DNA of 64,000 nt from Pseudomonas putida (GTDB lineage: Bacteria; Pseudomonadota; Gammaproteobacteria; Pseudomonadales; Pseudomonadaceae). Shown here one piece after another: positions 1 to 9,260 of this stretch. The DNA lies in assembly GCA_041879295.1 (NCBI GenBank), contig CP047152.1:5275501-5339500 (forward strand), given 5' to 3'. Every line of letters starts with the position of its first letter. Within the stretch, counting starts at the first letter, position 1. Both the position numbers and the translations under genes were made by a program. Under the pieces are notes generated by a model. The model was given only the letters and a program-made list of their open reading frames with translations. It had not been told where the DNA came from and ran no database searches.

Positions 1-55
1 GCCGCGCGGGCGGCGCTCGGTCTCCCAGACGACGCACCTCTAACGCCATCCCCTT
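1..55. repeat. Fragment of a dispersed repeat
   Basis: The first ~50 bases are a near-identical reverse-complement copy of a piece of the repeat array at 57.4-58.3 kb (the part reading into the GCCGCGCGGGCGGCGCTCG block). The repeat is therefore a dispersed family and continues upstream of the window. The remaining bases to 164 are the leader of the first gene; no clear promoter could be assigned there. Confidence 0.75.
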
Positions 56-164
56 AAAGCCATGGCGCTCGCCCTTTCTAAAACAATATCACTCACACCT
101 ATTAACCTGTCCCCTCCCGCACCAGGCCCCTACACTCGCAGCATCCCGCCTCAGGACCGCCACC

Positions 165-1967
165 ATGCCCGAGACCTTGCTCAGCCCCCGCAACCTCGCC
201 TTCGAGCTCTACGAAGTCCTCGACGCCGAAGCCCTGACCCAACGCCCGCGCTTCGCCGAACACAGCCGTGAAACCTTCGATGCGGCACTGACCACCGCGC
301 GTACCGTCGCCGAGAAGTATTTCGCCCCGCACAACCGCAAGGCCGACGAAAACGAACCACGCTATGTGGATGGCCGCGCCGAACTGATTCCCGAAGTAAA
401 ACCCGCCGTCGACGCCTTCCTCGAAGCCGGCTTCCTCAACGCCAACCGGGACTTCGAGGTTGGTGGCATGCAGCTGCCCAGCCTGGTCTCGCAAGCCTGC
501 TTCGCCCACTTCCAGGCCGCCAACGCGGGCACCACAGCCTACCCATTCCTGACCATGGGCGCGGCCAACCTGATCGAGAGCTTCGGCTCCGATGAACAGA
601 AGCGCCTGTTCCTGCAACCGATGATCGAGGGCCGCTACTTCGGCACCATGGCGCTGACCGAACCCCACGCCGGCTCTTCGCTGGCCGACATCCGCACCCG
701 TGCTGAACCAGCAGACGACGGCAGCTACCGACTCAAAGGCAACAAGATCTTCATTTCCGGCGGCGACCACGAACTGTCGGAAAACATCGTGCACATGGTG
801 CTGGCCAAGCTTCCGGACGCCCCGCCCGGGGTTAAGGGCATCTCGCTGTTCATCGTGCCCAAGTACCACGTAAACCCGGACGGCAGCCGTGGCCCGCGCA
901 ACGATGTGCTGCTGGCCGGGCTGTTCCACAAAATGGGCTGGCGCGGCACCACCTCCACAGCCCTGAACTTCGGCGACAATGGCCAGTGCGTCGGGTACCT
1001 GGTCGGCCAGCCGCACCAAGGCCTGGCCTGCATGTTCCAGATGATGAACGAAGCACGTATCGGCGTTGGCATGGGGGCGGTCATGCTCGGTTACGCCGGC
1101 TACCTGTATTCGCTGGAGTACGCCCGCCAGCGACCGCAAGGCCGGCTGCCGGACAGCAAAGACCCGCTCAGCCCGGCAGTACCGATCATTGCGCACACCG
1201 ATGTGAAACGAATGCTGCTGGCACAAAAGGCTTATGTAGAAGGCGCCTTCGACCTGGGCCTGTACGCAGCGCGCCTGTTCGACGATACCCAGACCGCCGA
1301 CGACGAAACGTCGCGCAACCAAGCGCAGGCGCTGCTCGACCTGCTGACCCCGATCGTCAAATCCTGGCCTTCGACGTTCTGCCTCAAGGCCAATGAACTG
1401 GCGATCCAGGTTCTCGGCGGCCACGGCTACACCCGCGAATACCCGGTCGAGCAGTACTACCGCGACAACCGCCTGAATCCGATCCACGAAGGTACCGAAG
1501 GTATTCAGTCGCTCGATTTGCTCGGCCGCAAGCTGGCGCAGAACAATGGTGCCGGCCTCAAGCAACTGATCCGCCTGATCGCCACCACCGGCGAGCGCGC
1601 CAGCCATCACCCCAACCTGGACCTGCTGCGCCAGCCGCTGGAGCAGTTGGTCAACCGCCTGCAAGGCGTAACCCTGGCCCTGCTCGGCGATCTGGCCCAA
1701 GGCAAAGTCGCTGGTGCCTTGGCCAACTCTGCCTTGTACCTCAAGGCCTTCGGCCACTGCGTGATCGGCTGGCGCTGGCTTGAGCAGGCGGTTCACGCCG
1801 AGCTTGGCCTGCTCAAGGCAAGCGCTGCTGATCGCGACTTCTACCTCGGCAAGCTGCAAGCCGCACGTTATTTCCTGACCTGGGAAGTACCGGGCTGCCA
1901 TAATGAGCTGGCATTGCTCGAGGCACACGACGATACCTGCCTCGCCATGCAAGACGGGTGGTTCTAG
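165..1967 (+). CDS. Acyl-CoA dehydrogenase family protein
   Basis: A 600-residue FAD-dependent acyl-CoA dehydrogenase expected to introduce the alpha-beta double bond in an acyl-CoA during fatty-acid or related acid catabolism in the cytoplasm. The family signatures are in order: an N-terminal helical domain, the FAD/substrate segment MALTEPHAGSSLADIRTRAE around residues 160-180, the beta domain, and the C-terminal helical part with the base region NPIHEGTEGIQ near residue 440. It is longer than classical ~380-residue enzymes and belongs to the ~600-residue subgroup with an extra C-terminal helical domain. The ATG at 165 starts directly at the conserved N-terminus. It lies 31 nt upstream of a TldD-like gene, which suggests cotranscription. 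Chain-length specificity cannot be read from the sequence. Confidence 0.9.
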   Translation: MPETLLSPRNLAFELYEVLDAEALTQRPRFAEHSRETFDAALTTARTVAEKYFAPHNRKADENEPRYVDGRAELIPEVKPAVDAFLEAGFLNANRDFEVGGMQLPSLVSQACFAHFQAANAGTTAYPFLTMGAANLIESFGSDEQKRLFLQPMIEGRYFGTMALTEPHAGSSLADIRTRAEPADDGSYRLKGNKIFISGGDHELSENIVHMVLAKLPDAPPGVKGISLFIVPKYHVNPDGSRGPRNDVLLAGLFHKMGWRGTTSTALNFGDNGQCVGYLVGQPHQGLACMFQMMNEARIGVGMGAVMLGYAGYLYSLEYARQRPQGRLPDSKDPLSPAVPIIAHTDVKRMLLAQKAYVEGAFDLGLYAARLFDDTQTADDETSRNQAQALLDLLTPIVKSWPSTFCLKANELAIQVLGGHGYTREYPVEQYYRDNRLNPIHEGTEGIQSLDLLGRKLAQNNGAGLKQLIRLIATTGERASHHPNLDLLRQPLEQLVNRLQGVTLALLGDLAQGKVAGALANSALYLKAFGHCVIGWRWLEQAVHAELGLLKASAADRDFYLGKLQAARYFLTWEVPGCHNELALLEAHDDTCLAMQDGWF

Positions 1968-1998
1968 GGGGAGCCACCGTGTACACGGAGGCATCCGC

Positions 1999-3441
1999 AT
2001 GTTCGATTCCAGCGCCCTGCTGCGCCAGCGCTTTGCCGCGCTGCGCAGTACGGCCGAGTTGTTTTCCCTGCGCCATGTAAAACAGTCGCACCAGGCGCTT
2101 TCAGTTCGCCGCAACGTCGCCGAACCACCCTTCTTCAGCCAGGATGAGGGCGCCATGCTCACCGTGCGGGTCAATGGCGTGGAGGCCTACGCTGCCACCG
2201 CCGACCTGTCCCAGGCTGGCCTGCAGCGCGCCCTTGAGCAAGCCGAGGCGCTGGCGCGGCAGATCGCCCGGCACAGCCTGCTGGACCTGCGCGAACAAGC
2301 GGTGACCAGCGCACGCCACGACCATGTCTCGCCCAACTTCGACCAACCCGTACCCAGCCTCGCCGACTGCCTTGGCCTGCTCGCCGATGAATCGGCCAGC
2401 GTGCCCAGGGACAGCCGCCTTGTGGACTGGCAGGCCAGCCTGGGGCTGAGCCTGGTCGAGCAAACCTACCTCAACTCGGCCGGCGCCGAGCTGCGCCACG
2501 CCCAGCGCTTCCTGTTCCCGGGCCTTGGCGTAACTGCCAGCGATGGCCAGGACAGCCAGAGCCGCAGCCTGGGCCGCGACAACTTCGGCCAACAGGGTGG
2601 TTTCGAGATCATCGAGCGCTGTGGCCTGGTCGGCGCGGCCAGCCGGGTGGCCGACGAAGCGCTGCAACTGTTGCTGGCACCGAACACCCCCAGCGGCCCG
2701 CGTGACCTGCTGTTGATGCCGGACCAGATGATGCTGCAGATTCACGAATCCATCGGCCACCCGCTGGAGATGGACCGCATTCTCGGCGACGAGCGCAACT
2801 ACGCCGGCACCAGCTTCGTCAAAGCCAGCGACTTCGGCCACCTGCAGTACGGCTCCAGCCTGCTGAACGTGACCTTCGACCCGACCATTGGCGAAGAGCT
2901 GGCCAGCTACAGTCATGACGACGACGGCACCCCGGCCAGCAAAGCATTCCTGATACGCGACGGCCTGCTGCTGCGCCCGCTGGGTGGCGCGCTGTCTCAG
3001 TTCCGCTCTGGCCTGGACGGCGTGGCCAACAGCCGTGCCTGCGGCTGGAACCGCGCGCCGATCGACCGCATGGCCAACCTCAACATCGAGCCTGGTGAGC
3101 AAAGCCTGCCGCAACTGATCCAGGGCATCGAGCACGGCATCCTGATGCGTACCAACCGTTCCTGGTCCATCGACGATGCGCGCAACAAGTTCCAGTTCGG
3201 CTGCGAATGGGGCCAGTTGATTGAAAATGGCGAGCTCAAGGGTATCGTCAAGAACCCCAACTACCGCGGCATCTCCGCGCAGTTCTGGCGAAACCTGTCA
3301 GCGGTTGGCGACCACAGTACCTTCCAGGTGCTGGGCACGCCCAACTGTGGCAAGGGCGAACCCAATCAGGTGGTGCGGGTCGGCCACGCCTCGCCGGCCT
3401 GTGTGTTCCGCCAGATCGATGTATTCGGAGGAGACGCCTGA
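1999..3441 (+). CDS. TldD-like metalloprotease subunit (second-type TldD)
   Basis: A 480-residue TldD/PmbA-family protein. TldD supplies the zinc site of the TldD/TldE heterodimer, which degrades unfolded peptides and in some bacteria matures modified peptides. The zinc motif HESIGH (H-E-x-x-x-H) is visible near residue 252, and the conserved downstream cysteine in NCGKGEP lies close to the C-terminus, so the site looks complete. An upstream in-frame start at 1903 would overlap the preceding gene by 65 bases. The ATG at 1999 matches the family N-terminus. The stop overlaps the next ATG by one base (ATGA), implying translational coupling with the TldE-like partner. It follows an acyl-CoA dehydrogenase and diverges from canonical TldD, so it is probably a second copy; its substrate is unknown. 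Confidence 0.88.
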   Translation: MFDSSALLRQRFAALRSTAELFSLRHVKQSHQALSVRRNVAEPPFFSQDEGAMLTVRVNGVEAYAATADLSQAGLQRALEQAEALARQIARHSLLDLREQAVTSARHDHVSPNFDQPVPSLADCLGLLADESASVPRDSRLVDWQASLGLSLVEQTYLNSAGAELRHAQRFLFPGLGVTASDGQDSQSRSLGRDNFGQQGGFEIIERCGLVGAASRVADEALQLLLAPNTPSGPRDLLLMPDQMMLQIHESIGHPLEMDRILGDERNYAGTSFVKASDFGHLQYGSSLLNVTFDPTIGEELASYSHDDDGTPASKAFLIRDGLLLRPLGGALSQFRSGLDGVANSRACGWNRAPIDRMANLNIEPGEQSLPQLIQGIEHGILMRTNRSWSIDDARNKFQFGCEWGQLIENGELKGIVKNPNYRGISAQFWRNLSAVGDHSTFQVLGTPNCGKGEPNQVVRVGHASPACVFRQIDVFGGDA

Positions 3442-4760
3442 TGAAGTACGCTTTCGAAAACCTGGTCGGGGATGTGCACGCCGCCCTTCAGGCGGGCGAG
3501 CAGTTCACCCTCGGTTACAGTGCCGAGCAATCGCAGTTCGTGCGTTTCAACCATGCCAAGGTGCGCCAGGCCGGCGAAGTCAGCCAGGCCAGCGCGCAGC
3601 TGCGGCTGGTGCGCGATGGGCGCCAGGCGGAACAGCAGGTAACCTTGAGTGGCGACGCACAACTGGATCGCCAGCGCCTGAATGTTGCGCTCGAGCAGTT
3701 GCGTCAGACCTTGCCGCTGCTGGCCCTCGACCCTTATCTGCGCCTGGACGAAAATGCCTGGCACAGCCATAGCCTGCAGGAACACCCCCTGCCCGCACTG
3801 AGCGAAGTACTGGATCTGCTCGAGCGTGAAGCAGGCGACCTGGACCTGGTCGGCATCCATGCCGCCGGCCCGGTCTGCCGGGGTTTCGCCAGCTCGTTCG
3901 GCGCCTTCGGCTGGCACCAGGCCAACAGTTTCAACGTCGACTGGAGCCTGTTCCACGCTAATGGCCAGGCGGTGAAGGCCAACTATGCCGGCCAGGCCTG
4001 GAGTGCCGACGACTTCACCGCGCGCCTGCGCCAAGCACGAGAGCAGTTGGGTTTCCTCGGTCGCCCGGCAGTTACCCTCAAGCCCGGCACCTACCGCGCC
4101 TACCTTGCACCTGCGGCCATGGACGAAGTCGCCGGCATGCTGTGCTGGGGCGGCTTTTCCGCGCAAGCCCTGGCCACTGGCAACAGCGCTCTGCAGCGCC
4201 TGTACAACGGCGATGCACGGCTTAGCCCGCTGGTGAGTTTTACCGAGCAGGTAAGTGGCTCACTTAGCCCGGCATTTTCCGATGAAGGTGCGCCGCGCCT
4301 GGATGTGCCGCTGATCCAGCAAGGCGAAGCCCGGCAGCGGTTGATCAGTGCGCGCAGTGCGGCCGAGTTCGAACTGCAGGCCAATGGCGCCGACGGCTAT
4401 GAGTCGCCCTGTGCGCTCAGCCTGGCGCCGGGCAATCTGGCCAGTGCGCAGATCCTTGAGCGGCTGGGCACCGGCCTGTACATCAGCAACCTGTGGTACC
4501 TGAACTACTCGGACCTGCCAGCGGCGCGCATGACCGGGCTGACCCGCTTCGCCACCTTCTGGGTAGAAGACGGGCAGATCCAGGGGCCGGTGAGTACCAT
4601 GCGCTTCGATGACAGCCTGTACAGCTTGCTGGGCAGCCAGCTTGAGGACCTGACCCAGGAGCGCGAGATGATCCTGTCCACAAGTACTTATGGGCAGCGC
4701 AGTACTGGGTCGAGTCATTTGCCCGGGGCGCTGGTCAAAGGCCTGACCCTGACATTGTAA
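3441..4760 (+). CDS. TldE/PmbA-like partner subunit
   Basis: A 439-residue PmbA/TldE-family protein. TldE subunits lack the zinc motif and form a heterodimer with TldD, shaping the peptide tunnel. No HExxxH motif is present, as expected for the inactive partner. The characteristic family segments are there: an N-terminal region with SAEQSQFVRFNHAKVRQAGE, and late in the protein GTGLYISNLWYLNYSD followed by a segment like those that contact the active site from the partner. Its ATG overlaps the TldD-like stop codon by one base, so the two are almost certainly made in equal amounts. A REP pair follows directly and separates this operon from the MFS gene. Confidence 0.87.
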   Translation: MKYAFENLVGDVHAALQAGEQFTLGYSAEQSQFVRFNHAKVRQAGEVSQASAQLRLVRDGRQAEQQVTLSGDAQLDRQRLNVALEQLRQTLPLLALDPYLRLDENAWHSHSLQEHPLPALSEVLDLLEREAGDLDLVGIHAAGPVCRGFASSFGAFGWHQANSFNVDWSLFHANGQAVKANYAGQAWSADDFTARLRQAREQLGFLGRPAVTLKPGTYRAYLAPAAMDEVAGMLCWGGFSAQALATGNSALQRLYNGDARLSPLVSFTEQVSGSLSPAFSDEGAPRLDVPLIQQGEARQRLISARSAAEFELQANGADGYESPCALSLAPGNLASAQILERLGTGLYISNLWYLNYSDLPAARMTGLTRFATFWVEDGQIQGPVSTMRFDDSLYSLLGSQLEDLTQEREMILSTSTYGQRSTGSSHLPGALVKGLTLTL

Positions 4761-4770
4761 TAGGCATTGA

Positions 4771-4848
4771 TGGCCCTATCGCGGGCAAGCCCGCTCCTAC
4801 AGGGGGCGCCAAACCCTTGCAGAAGCGGGTACCCGCGAAGAGGCTGGC
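4771..4848. repeat. REP pair (BIME), convergent palindromes
   Basis: Two inverted Pseudomonas REP units, about 4777-4802 and 4818-4843, facing each other. The second overlaps the apparent N-terminal extension of the following MFS ORF, which argues that the extension is not translated. Confidence 0.85.
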
Positions 4849-4867
4849 ACTGACAAACGAGGAAGTC

Positions 4868-6295
4868 ATGCCCGAACGCACCCCGCTGGACCCCGTCACC
4901 GCCCGCTGGATCCCTTGGGTGGTGGCCATCGCTTTTTTCATGCAGTCCCTGGACGGCACCATCCTCAACACTGCGCTGCCAGCCATGGCCCGCTCGTTGG
5001 CCGAAGACCCATTGCGCATGCAGGGTGTGATCATTGCCTACATGCTCACCGTGGCCCTGCTGATCCCTGCCTCCGGCTGGATCGCCGACCGTTTCGGCAC
5101 CAAGCGCATCTTCTTCAGTGCCATCTTGCTTTTCAGCTTTGGTTCGCTGCTGTGCGCCGTAGCCAACAGCCTTGGTTTCCTGATCTTCGCCCGCGTAGTG
5201 CAGGGCCTGGGCGGTGCACTGATGCTGCCGGTCGGGCGGCTGGTGGTGCTGCGCGCCTACCCCCGCAGCGAGCTGGTGCGGATCATGAGCTTCATCACCA
5301 TCCCCGGCCTGCTCGGGCCATTGCTGGGTCCAACGGTCGGTGGCTGGCTGGTGGAAATCCTCAGCTGGCACTGGATCTTTCTGCTCAACCTGCCAGTCGG
5401 CCTGCTTGGCTGCATTGCCGTGTGGAAGTTCATCCCGGACTTGCGCGGCGCCGAGCGCACCACCTTCGACGGCCCTGGTTTCCTGCTGTTTGGCGCAGCG
5501 ATGGTACTGATCACCATTGCAATGGAAGGCCTGGGCGAGCTGCACCTGCCGCACTTGCGGGTAATGTTGCTGCTGTTCGCCGGCATGGCCTGCCTGGCCG
5601 CGTACTGGCTGCGAGCCGGGCGCGACCCGGAGCCGCTGTTCTCGCCCAGCCTGTTCCGCGTGCGCACCTTCGCCATCGGCATCCTCGGCAACCTGTTCGC
5701 CCGCTTGGGCAGCGGCGCTCTGCCCTTCCTGGTGCCGTTGCTGCTGCAGGTCGCGCTGGGCTACTCGCCCGCCCAGGCAGGCATGAGCATGATCCCGCTG
5801 GCGGTGGCGGCCATGCTGGCCAAGTCCATTGCCCGACCGCTGATCGAACGGTTCGGATATCGCATCATTCTGACCGGTAATACCTTGCTGCTGGGCATCC
5901 TGCTGGCAAGCCTGGGCCTGGTGGACGAGCAGACGCCCTATTGGCTGCTGTTGGTGCAACTTGGCCTTCTGGGTGCCGTGAACTCCATGCAGTTCACGGC
6001 GATGAACACAGTGACGCTCATCGATCTCGACGATGCCAGCGCCAGCAGCGGTAACAGCCTGCTGTCGGTGGTCGCGCAACTGTCGCTGAGCCTGGGCGTG
6101 GCTTGCGCCGGCGCACTGTTGGGCGGTTTTACTGCGGCAGGCAGCGCCGAGGGCGTGGAAACCACCCTGGGCGCGTTCCAGCTGACCTTCGTCACCATCG
6201 GTGTAATGGCCATGCTGGCGGCGGCGATTTTCCTGCAACTGGCGCCGACGGACGGAAGGCGTGCCCGTCGTCCGGAACAACACATGGAGTCGTAG
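4868..6295 (+). CDS. DHA2-type MFS multidrug exporter, MdtD-like
   Basis: A 475-residue inner-membrane transporter of the major facilitator superfamily, DHA2 (14-helix) drug:H+ antiporter branch, closest in length and layout to MdtD. The N-terminus carries FFMQSLDGTILNTALPAMA, the DHA2 motif in helix 1 with the acidic residue at D in LDGTI. The cytoplasmic loop motif GWIADRFGTKR (motif A) follows at about residue 75, and the motif C region GLLGPLLGPTVGGWLVE near 150. The start at 4868 has GAGGAAG just upstream, while the earlier in-frame ATG at 4817 lies inside a REP element. The substrate is unknown. No regulator gene is adjacent. Confidence 0.88.
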   Translation: MPERTPLDPVTARWIPWVVAIAFFMQSLDGTILNTALPAMARSLAEDPLRMQGVIIAYMLTVALLIPASGWIADRFGTKRIFFSAILLFSFGSLLCAVANSLGFLIFARVVQGLGGALMLPVGRLVVLRAYPRSELVRIMSFITIPGLLGPLLGPTVGGWLVEILSWHWIFLLNLPVGLLGCIAVWKFIPDLRGAERTTFDGPGFLLFGAAMVLITIAMEGLGELHLPHLRVMLLLFAGMACLAAYWLRAGRDPEPLFSPSLFRVRTFAIGILGNLFARLGSGALPFLVPLLLQVALGYSPAQAGMSMIPLAVAAMLAKSIARPLIERFGYRIILTGNTLLLGILLASLGLVDEQTPYWLLLVQLGLLGAVNSMQFTAMNTVTLIDLDDASASSGNSLLSVVAQLSLSLGVACAGALLGGFTAAGSAEGVETTLGAFQLTFVTIGVMAMLAAAIFLQLAPTDGRRARRPEQHMES

Positions 6296-6359
6296 GGCGA
6301 ATGGCCACGAGGCTGGTAGACTGTGCGGCATTTTTCGCTTCGCAACGCAGGCCCGCCTC

Positions 6360-7745
6360 GTGACCACCGAATCCACCGCCTTTGCTACCTTGCCGCTGTC
6401 CACTGCCATGCTGGCCAACCTGGACGCCCTCGGCTATGCCTCGATGACGCCTATCCAGGCCCAGAGCCTGCCTGTCATCCTCAAAGGCCAGGACCTGATC
6501 GCCCAGGCCAAGACCGGTAGCGGCAAGACCGCCGCCTTCGGCATCGGCCTGCTCAACCCGATCAACCCGCGCTACTTCGGCTGCCAGGCGTTGGTGCTCT
6601 GCCCTACCCGCGAGCTCGCCGACCAGGTGGCCAAGGAGCTGCGCCGCCTGGCCCGCGCCGAGGACAACATCAAGATCCTGACCCTGTGCGGCGGTGTTTC
6701 GCTTGGCCCACAGATCGCGTCGCTGGAGCACGGCGCACACATCATCGTCGGCACTCCAGGGCGCATCCAGCAGCACCTGGACAAAGGCACCCTTGTACTG
6801 GACGGGTTGAACACCCTGGTACTGGACGAAGCCGACCGCATGCTCGACATGGGCTTCTTCGACGCCATCGCCAGCATCATCGGCAAGACCCCGTCGCGCC
6901 GTCAGACCCTGCTGTTCTCTGCCACCTACCCGGCCGGCATCAAGCAACTGGCCGCCGACTTCATGCGCAACCCGCAGCAGGTCAAGGTCGAGAGCCTGCA
7001 CGCCGACAACCAGATCGAGCAGCGTTTCATCGAGATTGACCCGCAACAACGTCTGGAAGCAGTCACCCGCGTGCTCGGCCACTACCGCCCGCAGTCGTGC
7101 GTAGCGTTCTGCTTCACCAAGCAGCAATGCGAGGACGTGGTTGCCCACCTGACCGCCAAGGGCATCGTCGCACAGGCCCTGCACGGCGACCTGGAGCAGC
7201 GCGACCGTGACCAGGTGCTGACCATGTTCGCCAACCGCAGCAGCTCGGTGCTGGTGGCTACCGACGTGGCCGCCCGCGGTCTGGACATCGATGGCCTGGA
7301 CATGGTCATCAACGTGGAACTGGCACGTGATGCGGAAATCCACGTGCACCGCGTGGGCCGCACCGGCCGCGCCGGCGAGAAAGGCATTGCGGTCAGCCTG
7401 GTGGCACCGGCCGAAGGCCACCGCGCCCAGGCCATCGAAGCGCTGCAGAAGAGCCCGCTGCGCTGGGACCAGCTGGACAGCCTGAAAAACAAGGGCGGCG
7501 AGCCCCTGCTGCCAGTGATGACCACGCTGTGCATTGCCGCTGGCCGCAAGGACAAGCTGCGCCCTGGCGACATCCTGGGTGCCTTGACCGGTGATGCCGG
7601 CATCCCGGGCAAGCAGGTGGGCAAGATTGCCATCTTCGACTTTCAGGCGTTTGTGGCCGTGGAGCGGGCGCTGGCCAAGCAGGCCATGCAGCGGCTGAAC
7701 AGCGGCAAGATCAAGGGCCGCGCCCTGAAAGTCCGCATTATCTAA
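6360..7745 (+). CDS. dbpA: ATP-dependent 23S rRNA helicase DbpA
   Basis: A 461-residue DEAD-box RNA helicase that acts in large-subunit ribosome assembly. The helicase core is complete: Q motif around residues 12-36, Walker A AKTGSGKT at 50-57, DEAD within [12 protein letters not shown] near 155, SAT at about 190, and HRVGRTGRAGEKG in the second RecA domain. The last ~75 residues form the DbpA C-terminal RNA-binding domain (GDILGALTGDAGIPGKQVGKI), which in E. coli DbpA recognises hairpin 92 of 23S rRNA; this separates it from RhlB/RhlE/SrmB. A GTG start at 6360 gives the usual N-terminus (TTESTAFATLPLS); the longer ORF overlaps the MFS gene. Assignment is firm. Confidence 0.92.
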   Translation: MTTESTAFATLPLSTAMLANLDALGYASMTPIQAQSLPVILKGQDLIAQAKTGSGKTAAFGIGLLNPINPRYFGCQALVLCPTRELADQVAKELRRLARAEDNIKILTLCGGVSLGPQIASLEHGAHIIVGTPGRIQQHLDKGTLVLDGLNTLVLDEADRMLDMGFFDAIASIIGKTPSRRQTLLFSATYPAGIKQLAADFMRNPQQVKVESLHADNQIEQRFIEIDPQQRLEAVTRVLGHYRPQSCVAFCFTKQQCEDVVAHLTAKGIVAQALHGDLEQRDRDQVLTMFANRSSSVLVATDVAARGLDIDGLDMVINVELARDAEIHVHRVGRTGRAGEKGIAVSLVAPAEGHRAQAIEALQKSPLRWDQLDSLKNKGGEPLLPVMTTLCIAAGRKDKLRPGDILGALTGDAGIPGKQVGKIAIFDFQAFVAVERALAKQAMQRLNSGKIKGRALKVRII

Positions 7746-7756
7746 ATGCCAGGCAA

Positions 7757-7840
7757 ATCCCCTGTAGAAGCGGTTTTACCCACGAATGCGGCAGTGAATG
7801 CACCATCGCATTCGCGGGTGAACCCGCTCCCACAGGGTTC
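7757..7840. repeat. REP pair (BIME)
   Basis: Imperfect inverted arms at 7761-7790 and 7808-7837, each with the REP core. The left copy is degenerate (AAGCGGTTTTACCCACG). It sits between dbpA and the YhiN-like gene and may act as a transcript-end hairpin. Confidence 0.8.
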
Positions 7841-7867
7841 AGCATTTCAACTCTGAAGGTTCATACA

Positions 7868-9049
7868 GTGCACTCCACCGACGTGATCATCCTTGGCGCC
7901 GGCGCCGCCGGCCTGATGTGCGCCCAGCACAGTGCCCGTCGCGGCCGCCGGGTGCTGCTGCTCGACCACGCCAACAAGCCAGGCAAGAAGATCCTCATGT
8001 CCGGCGGCGGGCGCTGCAACTTCACCAACATGTACACCGAGCCGGCCAACTTCCTTTCGCACAACGCACACTTCTGCAAGTCGGCGCTGGCTCGCTACAC
8101 CCAATGGGACTTCATCGAACTGGTCTGCAAGCACGGCGTGGCCTACCACGAGAAGAAACTCGGGCAACTGTTCTGCGACAACAAGGCCAGCGACATCCTC
8201 GACATGCTGCTGGCCGAGTGTGACGAGGCCGGCGCCGAGATCCGCATGCACACCAGCATCGAACAGATCGAGAAGACCGAAAGCGGCTATCTGTTGCAGA
8301 CCAGCAGCGGCCAGTTCGCCTGCCAGTCGCTGGTCATCGCCACCGGCGGCCTGTCGATCCCGACCCTGGGCGCCACCGGTTTCGGCTACCAGGTGGCCCG
8401 CCAGTTCGGCCACACCCTGCTGCCAACCCGCGCCGGGCTGGTGCCATTCACCATCACCGAGCCCCAACTCAAGGCGATGTGCACCGAATTGTCTGGCACC
8501 TCGCTGGACTGCACCGCCAGTTGCAACGGCACCAGTTTCCGCGAAAACCTGCTGTTCACGCACCGCGGCCTGAGCGGTCCGGCGATCTTGCAGATCTCGT
8601 CATTCTGGGAAGCCGGTGACACGGTCGAGATCAACCTGTTGCCCGACCGCGATGCGCTGACCTGGCTGCAACAGATGCAGGCCGAGCGCGCCAACGCCGA
8701 ACTGAAGACCGTGCTGGGCGAGGTCTTCACTCGCAAGCTGGCCAACCTGCTGGCCGAGCAGTGGTTCGAGTCCAGACCGATGAAGCAGTACACCCCGGCA
8801 GAACTGGCACAAATCGCCGAAAAGCTGGCGAACTGGCAAGTTGTGCCGGCCGGCACCGAAGGCTACCGCACCGCCGAAGTGACCCTGGGCGGCGTGGATA
8901 CCCGCGAGGTGTCGTCCAAGACCATGGAATCGCTGAAAAGCCCCGGTTTGTACTTCATCGGTGAAGTGCTGGATGTCACCGGCCACCTGGGCGGTTTCAA
9001 CTTCCAGTGGGCCTGGGCATCAGCGAACGCCGCAGCGCAGTTCGTGTAG
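7868..9049 (+). CDS. YhiN/HI0933-family FAD-dependent oxidoreductase
   Basis: A 393-residue flavoprotein of the HI0933/YhiN (BaiN-like) family with a Rossmann dinucleotide fold. The FAD-binding fingerprint ILGAGAAGLMCAQHSARRG is at residues 8-26, followed by the family signature KKILMSGGGRCNFTN near residue 42. A C-terminal flavin motif region, YFIGEVLDVTGHLGGFNFQ, ends the protein. The reaction is not established for most members; some homologues reduce carbon-carbon double bonds and one is proposed in nucleotide or heme metabolism. The start is a GTG at 7868, immediately after a REP pair, and no alternative ATG precedes the Rossmann strand. It appears monocistronic. Confidence 0.88.
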   Translation: MHSTDVIILGAGAAGLMCAQHSARRGRRVLLLDHANKPGKKILMSGGGRCNFTNMYTEPANFLSHNAHFCKSALARYTQWDFIELVCKHGVAYHEKKLGQLFCDNKASDILDMLLAECDEAGAEIRMHTSIEQIEKTESGYLLQTSSGQFACQSLVIATGGLSIPTLGATGFGYQVARQFGHTLLPTRAGLVPFTITEPQLKAMCTELSGTSLDCTASCNGTSFRENLLFTHRGLSGPAILQISSFWEAGDTVEINLLPDRDALTWLQQMQAERANAELKTVLGEVFTRKLANLLAEQWFESRPMKQYTPAELAQIAEKLANWQVVPAGTEGYRTAEVTLGGVDTREVSSKTMESLKSPGLYFIGEVLDVTGHLGGFNFQWAWASANAAAQFV

Positions 9050-9103
9050 GGTAGAATCCTTTCAGCAGCACGGAACGCTTCTTGCTGGCCCGTGTTTGGA
9101 GCC

Positions 9104-9216
9104 GTTATTGGGGCCGCTTCGCGCCCCTTCGCGGGCACGCCCGCTCCCACAGGGTTCTTTGTAGAACGTGTGGGAGCGGGCGTGCCCGCGAAGGGGCGCG
9201 AAGCGGCCCCAATAAC
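9104..9216. repeat. Perfect 47-bp-arm palindrome built on a REP pair
   Basis: Arms 9104-9150 and 9170-9216 are exact reverse complements over 47 bases. The 19-base centre also pairs (GTTCT/AGAAC), giving a nearly continuous ~113-base hairpin. It extends the usual REP core with outer GGGGCCGCTTCGCG blocks. It lies between the YhiN-like gene and the YccS-like gene and overlaps no convincing ORF. Confidence 0.95.
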
Positions 9217-9260
9217 CGGCCCTGAAAGGTATTCTTCTGATCACCGCCTGGCAGGCCATC

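Noticed and set aside
102..2174. 690-codon open frame antisense to the acyl-CoA dehydrogenase
   Set aside because: Long antisense frames are common opposite GC-rich genes; the product is low-complexity without a domain, and the sense frame is a clear enzyme.
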